Origin: G963692885 sp964658655
GTDB lineage: Bacteria > Acidobacteriota > Terriglobia > Terriglobales > Acidobacteriaceae
DNA: 64,000 nt
Assembly: GCA_964658655.1 (NCBI GenBank)
Contig: CAZZZL010000009.1
Location: 79,529-143,528 of the forward strand
Reading direction: 5' to 3'
Below, piece by piece: positions 46,764 to 55,120 of the stretch. Position 1 is the first letter of the stretch. Each line of letters opens with the position of its first letter. A model generated the notes under the pieces. That model saw nothing but the letters and a program-made list of their open reading frames with translations. It was not told the origin of the DNA and did not search any database. The translations under genes were made by a program, and so were the position numbers.

Positions 46764-47924
46764 ATGCATCCACGTTCCTCGCGATTCCGCCTATCGTTCA
46801 TCGCCGCTATCATCGCGCTTCTGGCGTCCGCAACTCTCATTCCCCCACAGGCACGCGCGCAAACGCCCACCGACATCGCTTTCCAGCGAGCAGCCCATTT
46901 CAAGCGCGGCATCAATGCCGCCATATGGTTTGCCCAGTCGACCCGCGACTACTCGCCGCAGCGCCTCACGACTTACATCACGGCCGATGACTTCAAGCTC
47001 ATTCATCAGCTCGGCTTCGATCACGTGCGCCTGTCCATCGATCCGGTCCCCTTGCTCAAGCCTCCGCTGACGAATGGCATGAACGCAGCCCATCTTGCCC
47101 TGCTCGACAATGCGGTCAAAGAGATCCTCGACAACCAACTCAACGTCGTTCTCGACATTCATCCCGAAGACGACCACAAGCACGCCCTGCGCGAAGACCG
47201 CGAGGCACAGGCAGCGTTCGTGCAGTTCTGGAGCATCTTTGCCGCGCACTTTGCCGGCACGGATCCCGAGCATGTCATCTTCGAAATTCTGAACGAGCCG
47301 GAAGTCAATGACGCGGACGTATGGTCGAACCTGCAGGGTCAGGTGGTGCCCGTCATTCGCAAGGCTGCGCCCCGGCACACGATTGTCGCAACCGGCGCAC
47401 ACTACTCCGGCCTGCGCGACCTGCTCGCATTTCAGCCTGTATCCGATCGCAACGTGATTTACACCTTTCACGATTACGAGCCTTTTCCATTCACCCACCA
47501 GGGCGCCACCTGGGCCAATGCGCAAGTAAAGCCGCTCAGCCAGATCCCTTATCCATCGACGCCGCAGAACATCGAGCCAAAGTTATCGCAGGAGCCATCG
47601 CTCGAGGACCAGTTCTGGCTGAACGAATACGGCCTTTCGCAGTGGAATTACGAACACATCGCGTCCGAGGTAGCCTTTGCGCGCAAATGGGGCGAGCAGT
47701 ACCACGTGCCCGTCTGGTGCGGAGAATTCGGCGTCTTCCGCGACCACTCTGACCCGGCCATGCGCGCTGCCTGGATCCACGACATGCGCACTGCTCTCGA
47801 AGCCAACAACATCGGCTGGGCTATGTGGGACTATCGTGCCAACTTCGGCCTGGCCAACGACGTCAATGGAAAACGCGTCGCCGATCCGCAGATCGTCACC
47901 GCACTCGGCCTGAAGTTGCCCTGA
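46764..47924 (+). CDS. Secreted GH5 cellulase (endoglucanase)
   Basis: From the ATG at 46764, nine bases after AGGAG, the protein is 386 residues with a signal peptide (IPPQARAQ). It is a single GH5 TIM barrel: FKRGINAAIWF, DHVRLSID, VVLDIHPED, the acid/base Glu in VIFEILNEPEVN, YTFHDYEPFPFTHQGA and the nucleophile Glu in VPVWCGEFGVF. No carbohydrate-binding module is attached. It should cut beta-1,4-glucan or related beta-glucans outside the cell; GH5 is broad, so mannanase activity is possible. GH3 at 16-18 kb could finish the products. Confidence 0.88.
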   Translation: MHPRSSRFRLSFIAAIIALLASATLIPPQARAQTPTDIAFQRAAHFKRGINAAIWFAQSTRDYSPQRLTTYITADDFKLIHQLGFDHVRLSIDPVPLLKPPLTNGMNAAHLALLDNAVKEILDNQLNVVLDIHPEDDHKHALREDREAQAAFVQFWSIFAAHFAGTDPEHVIFEILNEPEVNDADVWSNLQGQVVPVIRKAAPRHTIVATGAHYSGLRDLLAFQPVSDRNVIYTFHDYEPFPFTHQGATWANAQVKPLSQIPYPSTPQNIEPKLSQEPSLEDQFWLNEYGLSQWNYEHIASEVAFARKWGEQYHVPVWCGEFGVFRDHSDPAMRAAWIHDMRTALEANNIGWAMWDYRANFGLANDVNGKRVADPQIVTALGLKLP

Positions 47925-47928
47925 TGGA

Positions 47929-47959
47929 CCGGGTCGCAGGTCTCACGTTCAAGACCCGG
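47929..47959. terminator. Weak hairpin between GH5 and hemL
   Basis: A 7-bp GC stem (47929-47935 with 47953-47959) and a 17-base loop between the converging stops. There is no T-run; likely a weak terminator at best. Confidence 0.4.
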
Positions 47960-47961
47960 GC

Positions 47962-49260
47962 TTAACCAGGCAGAGTAGCAAACGCCTTCTGTGCCGCTTC
48001 GATCGTCACATCCAGGTCCTCTGTCGTATGGGCAGTCGAAAAGAACGCAGCCTCGAACTGCGAAGGCGGCATCCACACGCCCGCTTCCAGCATAGCCCGG
48101 TGAAACTTCCCAAATGCTACCGTGTCTGATTGCGCAGCAGTTTCAAAATCGACCACCGGCGCACCTGTAAAGAACCACGTCACCATCGCGCCAACACGAT
48201 TCGTCACCAGCGGCACTCCAGCAGCTTTCGCAGCGTCCGCCACGCCTTCAGCCAGCCACCGTCCGCTCGCTTCGAGCTGCGCGTAAATATCGTCCTGCCG
48301 CGCAATCAACTCTTTCACTGTTGCAATTCCCGCGGCCATAGCCAGCGGATTGCCGCTAAGTGTGCCCGCCTGGTACACCGGTCCCAGCGGCGCCAGCATA
48401 TTCATAATCTCGGCCCTGCCGCCAAACGCCCCGCACGGCAACCCGCCGCCAATAATCTTACCCAGCGTCGTCATGTCAGGCGTCACACCAAACCGCTGCT
48501 GCGCGCCGCCTAACGCCACGCGGAAGCCGGTCATCACTTCATCAAAAATCAATACCGCCCCTTGTTCAGTCGTGATCGCCCGCAATGCTTCGAGATATCC
48601 CGGTGCCGGCGCGACCGTCCCCATATTCCCGGCGACCGGCTCAAGAATGATCGCGGCAATCTCACCCTTCCTTGCTGCAAACGCCGCTTTCACCGCCTCG
48701 ACGTCGTTGTACGGCAATGCCAGTGTGAAGTGCGCAATCTCTTCCGGCACACCCGCCGATCCAGGAATGCCGAACGTCGCCACTCCGGATCCGGCCTTCA
48801 CCAGCAGCCCGTCCGCATGCCCGTGATAGCAGCCCTCAAATTTGATGAAATACTTTCGTCCCGTATATGCCCGCGCCAGTCGTATCGCCGACATGGTCGC
48901 TTCCGTCCCGGAGCTTACAAACCGCAGCTTCTCCATCGACGGATAGCACTCCCTCACCAGCTCGGCCAGATCCGCTTCCGCGGCATGCGAAGCGCCGAAG
49001 CTCGCCGATCCAGCCGCCGCTTTCTGGATGGCCGCCACCGCCGCCGGCCACGCATGCCCCAGGATCATCGGTCCCCACGAACCGAAATAATCGATATACC
49101 GGTTGCCATCCGCGTCCCACAGGTACGCTCCAAGCGCGCGGTCTATAAATGGCGGATCACCGCCCACGGCCCGGAACGCCCGGACTGGAGAATCGACGCC
49201 ACCGGGCAGAAATGCTTCGGCACGCAACTGTAAATGGCGGGAACGGGTAAGTGTACGCAT
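47962..49260 (-). CDS. hemL: Glutamate-1-semialdehyde 2,1-aminomutase
   Basis: A 432-residue class III aminotransferase. The PLP Lys is in MTTLGKIIGGGLPCGAFGGR, preceded by LIFDEVMTGFRV; the substrate site SFGASHAAEADLAEL and FVSSGTEATMSAIRLARAYT are intact. It converts glutamate-1-semialdehyde to 5-aminolevulinate in the C5 heme pathway. Length is normal. A short GGAG lies two to three bases before the ATG. It stands alone. Confidence 0.95.
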   Translation of the reverse strand: MRTLTRSRHLQLRAEAFLPGGVDSPVRAFRAVGGDPPFIDRALGAYLWDADGNRYIDYFGSWGPMILGHAWPAAVAAIQKAAAGSASFGASHAAEADLAELVRECYPSMEKLRFVSSGTEATMSAIRLARAYTGRKYFIKFEGCYHGHADGLLVKAGSGVATFGIPGSAGVPEEIAHFTLALPYNDVEAVKAAFAARKGEIAAIILEPVAGNMGTVAPAPGYLEALRAITTEQGAVLIFDEVMTGFRVALGGAQQRFGVTPDMTTLGKIIGGGLPCGAFGGRAEIMNMLAPLGPVYQAGTLSGNPLAMAAGIATVKELIARQDDIYAQLEASGRWLAEGVADAAKAAGVPLVTNRVGAMVTWFFTGAPVVDFETAAQSDTVAFGKFHRAMLEAGVWMPPSQFEAAFFSTAHTTEDLDVTIEAAQKAFATLPG

Positions 49261-49346
49261 CTCTCCAAGTCTATTCGGTCATTCCCCGCGTCTCCCTCAT
49301 GTAGAAATGAAGAGGTTAGCCAGGTCGGAAAAAGACAGGAAAATTC

Positions 49347-49775
49347 ATGCCGCAGACTGCCTCCCCCAAACTCGTCCCACCTTTTACCGAAGAGACCGCA
49401 GCTATGAAAGTCAAGGCCGCCGAAGCCCTTTGGAACACCTGCGACGCCGAGCGCGTCGCCCTCGCCTACACAGAAGATTCGGAGTGGCGTAATCGCGATG
49501 AGTTTTTGAAAGGCCGACCTGCCATCATCGAATTTCTCAAGCGCAAATGGCAGAAGGAGCTTGACTACTCGCTGCGCAAAACCCTGTGGACATTCAACGA
49601 GAACCGCATCAGCGTCAGCTTTGAATACGAAAGCCACGACGCCTCCGGCCAGTGGTACCGGTCCTATGGAGTGGAGCTATGGGAGTTTGCCCTCGACGGC
49701 CGCATGCGCCGGCGTATCGCCAGCATCAACGACGCACATATCGAAGAGTCGGAACGGCGATTACAGCGCGACTGA
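49347..49775 (+). CDS. NTF2-like DUF1348 protein
   Basis: A 142-residue protein with the DUF1348 pattern: AEALWNTCDAERVALAYTED, WRNRDEFLKGRPAIIEFLKR, SFEYESHDASGQWYRSYGVE and LWEFALDGRMRRRIASINDA. It has an NTF2/SnoaL cone fold, cytoplasmic, of unestablished function. AGGAAA five bases before the ATG supports the start. It converges on the cold-shock gene. Confidence 0.85.
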   Translation: MPQTASPKLVPPFTEETAAMKVKAAEALWNTCDAERVALAYTEDSEWRNRDEFLKGRPAIIEFLKRKWQKELDYSLRKTLWTFNENRISVSFEYESHDASGQWYRSYGVELWEFALDGRMRRRIASINDAHIEESERRLQRD

Positions 49776-49795
49776 GGGGTCGCCGCAAAACAGCC

Positions 49796-49833
49796 GCAGG
49801 TAGAAAACAGCAGCGGAGGTGCCTTCTACCTGC
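49796..49833. terminator. Inverted repeat between DUF1348 and cold-shock genes
   Basis: A 10-bp perfect stem (49796-49805 with 49824-49833) with an 18-base loop, midway between two convergent genes. No strong T-run is present, so the terminator role is tentative. Confidence 0.5.
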
Positions 49834-49864
49834 AGTCTTACCAGATCAGAAATTTTTGTTGAGA

Positions 49865-50065
49865 CTACAAAGGCTGAACGTCAGCGGCCTGCCAGCCCTT
49901 CGGTCCCTTCACTACGTTGAACTGCACTGCCTGGCCTTCCTGCAGGCTCTTGAAGCCGCTGGAGCTGATAGCCGAATAGTGCACAAACACATCCTCGCCA
50001 TTCTGACGTGAGATGAACCCGAAACCCTTTGCGTCGTTAAACCACTTCACTGTGCCTTGTTCCAT
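49865..50065 (-). CDS. Cold-shock protein (CspA family)
   Basis: A 66-residue single cold-shock domain with both RNA-binding motifs: KGFGFI (RNP1) and VFVHYSAI (RNP2). It binds single-stranded RNA or DNA and acts as an RNA chaperone. AGGAAA nine bases before the ATG supports the start. Sequence alone does not tell whether it is cold-induced. Confidence 0.93.
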   Translation of the reverse strand: MEQGTVKWFNDAKGFGFISRQNGEDVFVHYSAISSSGFKSLQEGQAVQFNVVKGPKGWQAADVQPL

Positions 50066-50330
50066 TGGTGCGATTTCCTGAGTTGAATTGCGCTAAAGTG
50101 AATCCGACCCTGAAGAGTCGAAAACGACTGGATTAAGCTTCGCAACGTTCCTGCAGAATGGCCCGGTGCTGGCCCGATCCTTTCAAACGCGCCGCCAGTT
50201 TATCAGAATCAGCAACTGTTTCACCTGCCCTGTCTTTCACACCAAATGACGGGGGTACCATGCCGCTTCCACCCGGCACTACACTGCCCAGACCTGCTGG
50301 AACGGCCAATGAAAAGGACACGCAGCATTC
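50066..50330. other. Divergent intergenic region of the cold-shock gene
   Basis: 265 bases that must hold the cold-shock promoter and leader (minus) and the promoter of the PLP decarboxylase (+). No conserved cold-box sequence recognised. Confidence 0.35.
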
Positions 50331-51701
50331 ATGAAAAATCAGGAATTCAGCCACCTGCTCGCCGACGGACTTCAGCGCCTCGATCAACAGTTCCCGGCAT
50401 CGACGCCAGGCCAGGATTCATCGGCAACCCGCGATGCTGCGGCTGTCCTTGCGCAGGTGGCCGACCGGCTCGCCGACAACTATCCCTACTTCCACCCGCT
50501 CTACGCAGGCCAGATGCTCAAGCCGCCGCATCCCATCGCCCGCGCTGCCTACGCCATGGCCATGGCCATCAACCCGAATAACCATGCGCTCGACGGTGGC
50601 CGCGCCAGTTCAAAAATGGAGATCGAAGCTGTCGCTGCCATCGCGAAAATGTTCGGCCTGCCCCAGCACCTCGGCCATCTCACCAGCGGCGGCACGTTTG
50701 CCAATCTCGAAGCCCTCTGGGTCGCCGGCCAGCTCATACCCGGAGCAGCCATCCTCGCCTCGGACCAGGCACACTACACCCATAGCCGTATCTCGTCTGT
50801 CCTGAAACTGAACTTCGAGACGGTCCCGACCGACAGCTTCGGCCGCATGGACCTGGCCGCCCTCGAATCCCGCCTGCAGCAGGCGGAAGTTGGCGAACGC
50901 CGCCGCGTCGGAACCGTGGTCGCTACTCTCGGCACCACCGCCATCGGCTCAGTCGATCCTCTGGACGGAATCCTCGAACTGGCGCGCCGCTATAAATTCC
51001 GCGTTCACGTGGACGCGGCCTACGGTGGCTATTTCTGTCTTTCTTCCCAGCTGGAAGCAAATGCACAGATCTCTTTTGATGCCATCACAAACGCCGATTC
51101 CATCGTCGTCGACCCTCACAAGCACGGCCTGCAGCCCTACGGATGCGGCTGCATCCTGTTCCGTGATCCGTCGGTCGGCCGGCTGTACAAGCATGATTCT
51201 CCATATACTTACTTCTCCTCAGCAGAGCTTCACCTGGGCGAGATCAGCCTGGAATGCTCTCGCGCCGGCGCCTCGGCCGTGGCACTATGGGCGACCCAGC
51301 AGTTCCTGCCCATGGTGACCGGTGGCACCTTCGCCGCGAATTTAGACTGCTCGCGCTCGGCAGCCCTCGATCTCTACCAGCGTCTCCGCGCTGAACCAGC
51401 TTTCGTCACCGCTTTTCCGCCCGAACTCGACATTGTCTTCTGGGCCGTACGAGCCGACACGCCGGAGGAATCCGGCCGCCTCGCGCAGGCAGTCTTCGAT
51501 GAGGCAGCCACCCGCAACCTGCACCTGGCATTGGCGTTACTGCCCATTCACCTGTTCCCGCCAGGTACCTGGCCTGCCGTGTCAGACGTGACCCAAGTAC
51601 GCTGCCTGCGGTCTGTACTCATGAAGCCGGAGCACGCAGAGTGGCTCCCCGAAATCTACCGTCTGCTGACCGAGGCGATGCTGGCAGTAACGAAACAGTA
51701 A
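50331..51701 (+). CDS. PLP-dependent group II amino-acid decarboxylase
   Basis: A 456-residue enzyme of the glutamate/aromatic-amino-acid decarboxylase family. The cofactor Lys is in VVDPHKHGLQPYGCG, the PLP Asp in FRVHVDAAYGGYF, and the small-domain His motif in ASDQAHYTHSRISSVL. Substrate is not predictable from these motifs; glutamate, tyrosine, tryptophan and histidine decarboxylases share them. It is preceded by AGGA 12 bases upstream, a loose site. It is transcribed alone; no transporter for a resulting amine is adjacent, arguing against an acid-resistance antiporter module. Confidence 0.88.
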   Translation: MKNQEFSHLLADGLQRLDQQFPASTPGQDSSATRDAAAVLAQVADRLADNYPYFHPLYAGQMLKPPHPIARAAYAMAMAINPNNHALDGGRASSKMEIEAVAAIAKMFGLPQHLGHLTSGGTFANLEALWVAGQLIPGAAILASDQAHYTHSRISSVLKLNFETVPTDSFGRMDLAALESRLQQAEVGERRRVGTVVATLGTTAIGSVDPLDGILELARRYKFRVHVDAAYGGYFCLSSQLEANAQISFDAITNADSIVVDPHKHGLQPYGCGCILFRDPSVGRLYKHDSPYTYFSSAELHLGEISLECSRAGASAVALWATQQFLPMVTGGTFAANLDCSRSAALDLYQRLRAEPAFVTAFPPELDIVFWAVRADTPEESGRLAQAVFDEAATRNLHLALALLPIHLFPPGTWPAVSDVTQVRCLRSVLMKPEHAEWLPEIYRLLTEAMLAVTKQ

Positions 51702-52136
51702 ACTCCTCGCGAGCTTACTCACAGAACAGCCGTATTGGCCGATACAGTCTGTACGGGGCCTCGCAAGTGCGCGATGTCGCCACTTCATTCAGGCCTGTAA
51801 TGAACGAGTTACCGCCAGTTGCTACAACTCGAGCGCCTGCTAATGCCCTGGTCGCACCTGGGCATGAGCCAAAGACCGGCCAGGGGTGACACCGAAGTCG
51901 TAACGCAAAGGGTAGGTTCCGCACTATGTCCTTGGTACACTACGCGCACGTATTCCGATTTCGACAGAGACTGACGGATGGCGCGATCCAGGCATTAAAT
52001 CGCGCACCAGGGCCAGTTTTGAAGATCCGAACGTCAAGGATCTCTTTGTTGGAGACCGAAGGCTCGACTGCAGGCAGATAGGCCCGGAAGAAGGGTGCAT
52101 CACCGGCGGCCCGGCAGTATGGAGGGATAGACCTGC
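51702..52136. other. Intergenic region upstream of the glucan phosphorylase
   Basis: 435 bases with no supported gene. A 7-bp inverted repeat (51981-51987 with 51999-52005) could form a small hairpin, and GGAGGG lies 11 bases before the phosphorylase ATG. The minus-strand open frame starting in the phosphorylase and ending here is a shadow. Confidence 0.4.
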
Positions 52137-53929
52137 ATGTACTTCTCTGATCAGTCGGGCAAAGACGCCCGCAACTTTTCCAGCATCCACGACTTCTCCA
52201 ATATCCAGGGCCACGCTGCTTATTTCTCGATGGAAATCGCCATCCTGCCCAGCATGCCCACCTACAGCGGTGGTCTCGGCGTGCTGGCAGGCGATACCCT
52301 GCGCGCCGCCGCTGACCTGGGCGTACCGCTCGCAGCCATTACCCTTGCCCACCGCAAAGGCTACTTCCGCCAGACCCTCGATGCCGACGGCCAGCAGCGC
52401 GAAACGGAGCAGCCATGGAACCCTGCCGACACGCTGACGCTTGAAGAGCCGCGCGTGGCCGTCCAAGTCGAAGGACGCACCGTCTTCGTCCGCGCCTGGC
52501 GTTATGACATGGAAGGCGTCACCGGCCATTCCATTCCGATCTACCTGCTCGACACTGACCTCGAACAGAATGACCCGCGCGACCGGACCCTCACCGACCA
52601 CCTCTACGGCGGCGACAACAACTATCGCCTGGCACAGGAAATCGTCCTCGGCATGGGCGGCGCCCGCATGCTCGAAGCCCTGGCCTACGAGGTCAACGTC
52701 TACCACATGAACGAAGGCCATGCGGCGCTGCTCACCGTCGCCGTACTCGAAAAGCAGCTCAATGGCGGCGCCTTCTCCAGTGCTCTTGACCGCGACTTCG
52801 ACGCCGTCCGCCAGCTCTGTATCTTCACCACGCATACCCCCGTCCCGGCCGGTCACGATCGCTTCTCGATGGAGCAGGCCTACCGCATCCTGGGCTCGGA
52901 CGCCGTCCATCTGCTCGAACGCATCGGCGGGTGCCACGACGGCATGCTCAACATGACCTATGTGGCCATGCGGCTCTCCCGCTACATGAATGGCGTTGCC
53001 ATGCAGCACATGAAGGTCTCGCGCGAGATGTTCCCCGGTGTGCCCATCGAAGGCATCACCAACGGCGTCCACGCCGCGACCTGGGTCTCATCGGCCATGC
53101 AGGAGCTCTTTGACAGAAATTTCCCACGCTGGCGGATCGACAACAATCATCTGCGCTACGCCATCGACATCCCCGGCGCCGACATTGCCGGTGCTCACCT
53201 CACCCAGAAGCGCACCCTCTTCTCGGTCGTCAAGGAGCGTACCGGCCTCGAACTCGACGAGACCATCTTCACCATCGGTTTCGCACGTCGCGTCGCTACC
53301 TACAAGCGTGCCGACCTGCTCTTCTCTGATCCGGAACGCCTAGCTAAGCTGGCCGAGCAGTTTGGCGGCCTGCAGGTCATCTATGGCGGCAAAGCCCATC
53401 CCCACGACATGCCCGGCAAGGAACTCATCAAGCGTGTCTTCGCCGCCGCCGCAAAACTGACTGACGTCAAGCTGCATGTCATCTACCTTGAAAATTACGA
53501 ATGGACACTCGGCGCCCTGCTCACCGGCGGCGTCGACATCTGGCTCAACAACCCTGAGCGTCCGCTCGAAGCCTCCGGCACCAGCGGCATGAAGGCTGCT
53601 CTCAATGGCGTGCCCAGCCTCAGCATCCTCGACGGCTGGTGGATCGAGGGCTGCATCGAAGGCGTTACCGGCTGGGCCATCGAAGACGGCGCATCTGGTG
53701 AAGAAGAGGCGCACCACCTCTACAGCAAGCTGGAGAATGCCATCCTCCCGCTCTACTATCGCAACCGCGCGGAGTGGAACAGGATGATGACNNNNNNNNN
53801 NCTTTCTTCAATACGCAGCGCATGCTGCAACAGTATCTGGTCAACGCCTACTACCCGGAGCAGGAAGTCCACTACTCAGCCGACGTCCTTGAAAAATCGT
53901 TCGCCAGGCAGTCGGGCGAAACCGTCTAG
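52137..53929 (+). CDS. glgP: Alpha-glucan phosphorylase (GT35), interrupted by an assembly gap
   Basis: A glycogen/maltodextrin phosphorylase of the short alpha-glucan family (no N-terminal allosteric extension). Signatures are YFSMEIAILPSMPTYSGGLG, VYHMNEGHAALL, the catalytic loop region IEGITNGVHAATW, VATYKRADLLF and the PLP Lys in EASGTSGMKAALNGVPSL. It releases glucose-1-phosphate from glucans. The reading frame breaks at the N run 53792-53801: after WNRMM it resumes in another frame as FFNTQRMLQQYLVNAY, and ends at the TAG at 53927-53929. Judging from the family's ALNGSFFNTQRM motif about 23 bases are probably missing, so the frameshift is an assembly artefact and the gene is likely intact. 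It could work with the GH13 enzyme on stored or imported glucans. Confidence 0.9.
53792..53801. other. Assembly gap (10 N) inside glgP
   Basis: Ten Ns shift the reading frame of glgP. The conserved motif around it implies a gap length with remainder 2 modulo 3, not 10. Confidence 0.95.
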
Positions 53930-54078
53930 TCTGCCTGTTCGTTTCAGGAAAGCGGCATTCCCTCACGGGAGTGCCGCTTTTGCATTCTGCGAACTGCGGC
54001 ACTCTTACCTGGGCGCAGCAGCCCCAACGCGCATCTCACTAGCGGCAGTTTGCAAATCTCCCGTCGACCGCAGGACTG

Positions 54079-54765
54079 ATGCCCTACCCTCCAGCTTCGC
54101 CTTACACACCACCCGGTTCCATGACCGGCGGCTGGATCGATATCTCCACGCCGCTCGATCCAGAAACCACTCCTGTCTATCCGGAAAACTTTGGCCTGGT
54201 CTTTACCTACACCAGCGAGCTCAACAACGGAGACGGCGTCAATCTTTCGAAATTTTCTCTCGGCGCCCACAGCGGCACCCACGTCGACGCACCTCTGCAT
54301 TTCCTCGAAGGCGGTTTCTCGATTGATCGAATCGACGTTGGTCGACTCATCGGGCCCGCCCAGGTCATAGAACTTCCCGCCGACGCGCCCTGCCTGACCG
54401 CGGCGCTCCTCGAACAATATTCGTGGCGCGGTCATGAGCGCCTGCTGTTCAAGACCCGTAACTCCTCGCGCGACTTGCTGGCGAACCCGAACTTCCAACA
54501 GCAGTACGTCTACATCTCTGCCGACGCGGCTGAACTGCTTGCGACCGAACCCCTGGCCATGGTCGGTGTCGACTACCTGTCCGTTGAAGGTTTCCAGCAT
54601 GAACCGAGGACCCATCGCGCCCTGCTGGGCAACAGCATTGCTGTCGTGGAGGGCCTGCGACTCACTGATATCGCTCCCGGCGCCTATGATCTGGTCGTCC
54701 TGCCGCTCAAAACAGTCGGGCATGAAGCCGCTCCGGCCCGCGCCCTGCTCCGGCCTGCTCGTTGA
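54079..54765 (+). CDS. Cyclase-family (kynurenine-formamidase-like) metal hydrolase
   Basis: A 228-residue protein of the cyclase superfamily. The metal-binding motif H-x-G-T-H-x-D is present as GAHSGTHVDAPLHF near residue 78, the start WIDISTPLDPETTPVYPEN matches, and the second His comes in FQHEPRTHRALLGN. Families include kynurenine formamidase and isatin hydrolase; the substrate is uncertain since no kynurenine genes are near. AGGACTG lies four bases before the ATG. The first 14 residues (MPYPPASPYTPPGS) are loose, so the ATG at residue 15 is an alternative start. Confidence 0.85.
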   Translation: MPYPPASPYTPPGSMTGGWIDISTPLDPETTPVYPENFGLVFTYTSELNNGDGVNLSKFSLGAHSGTHVDAPLHFLEGGFSIDRIDVGRLIGPAQVIELPADAPCLTAALLEQYSWRGHERLLFKTRNSSRDLLANPNFQQQYVYISADAAELLATEPLAMVGVDYLSVEGFQHEPRTHRALLGNSIAVVEGLRLTDIAPGAYDLVVLPLKTVGHEAAPARALLRPAR

Positions 54766-55120
54766 GGCCTTCTCTCGTTCTTACTGCACCTGACGCGTCG
54801 GATACGCCTCAGTCTGCCGTCAGCATTGTGAATCCTTTACGAGCGCTGCGCCGTCTCTTAAGTCTGGAACCAGTGTGTAGACTTGTCCCTCCGGGCACTT
54901 CTGTACGCCTTCAATTACCATCATTGACGGAAGACCGTGCAATTTCTTCGGTCTTTCAACGTTGCATTTCTGACAATTCGCACCGGCTTTGAAAGAATGC
55001 AGACCTCGTTGGAGGCTGCCGGATTCGACAAAGTCGTGAACGCCACGGCGACTCCTGAGTACAGGAGAAGGTCCCGGCGACGCCGCAGCATGAAGCGCGG
55101 TGAGAGGAGAGTTTCCAAGG
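54766..55120. other. Intergenic region upstream of the RND efflux operon
   Basis: 355 bases with no regulator gene. An open frame at 54937 (+) runs into the RND gene in another frame and looks like a shadow. The usual adjacent TetR-type repressor is not in the window, so any local regulator lies elsewhere. Confidence 0.4.

Noticed and set aside
51924..53072. 382-codon minus-strand frame
   Set aside because: Antisense to glgP with no recognisable domain; glgP has strong family motifs over the same bases.
53930..54326. Apparent C-terminal extension of the phosphorylase
   Set aside because: It arises only because ten Ns shift the frame; the true frame after the gap ends at 53929.
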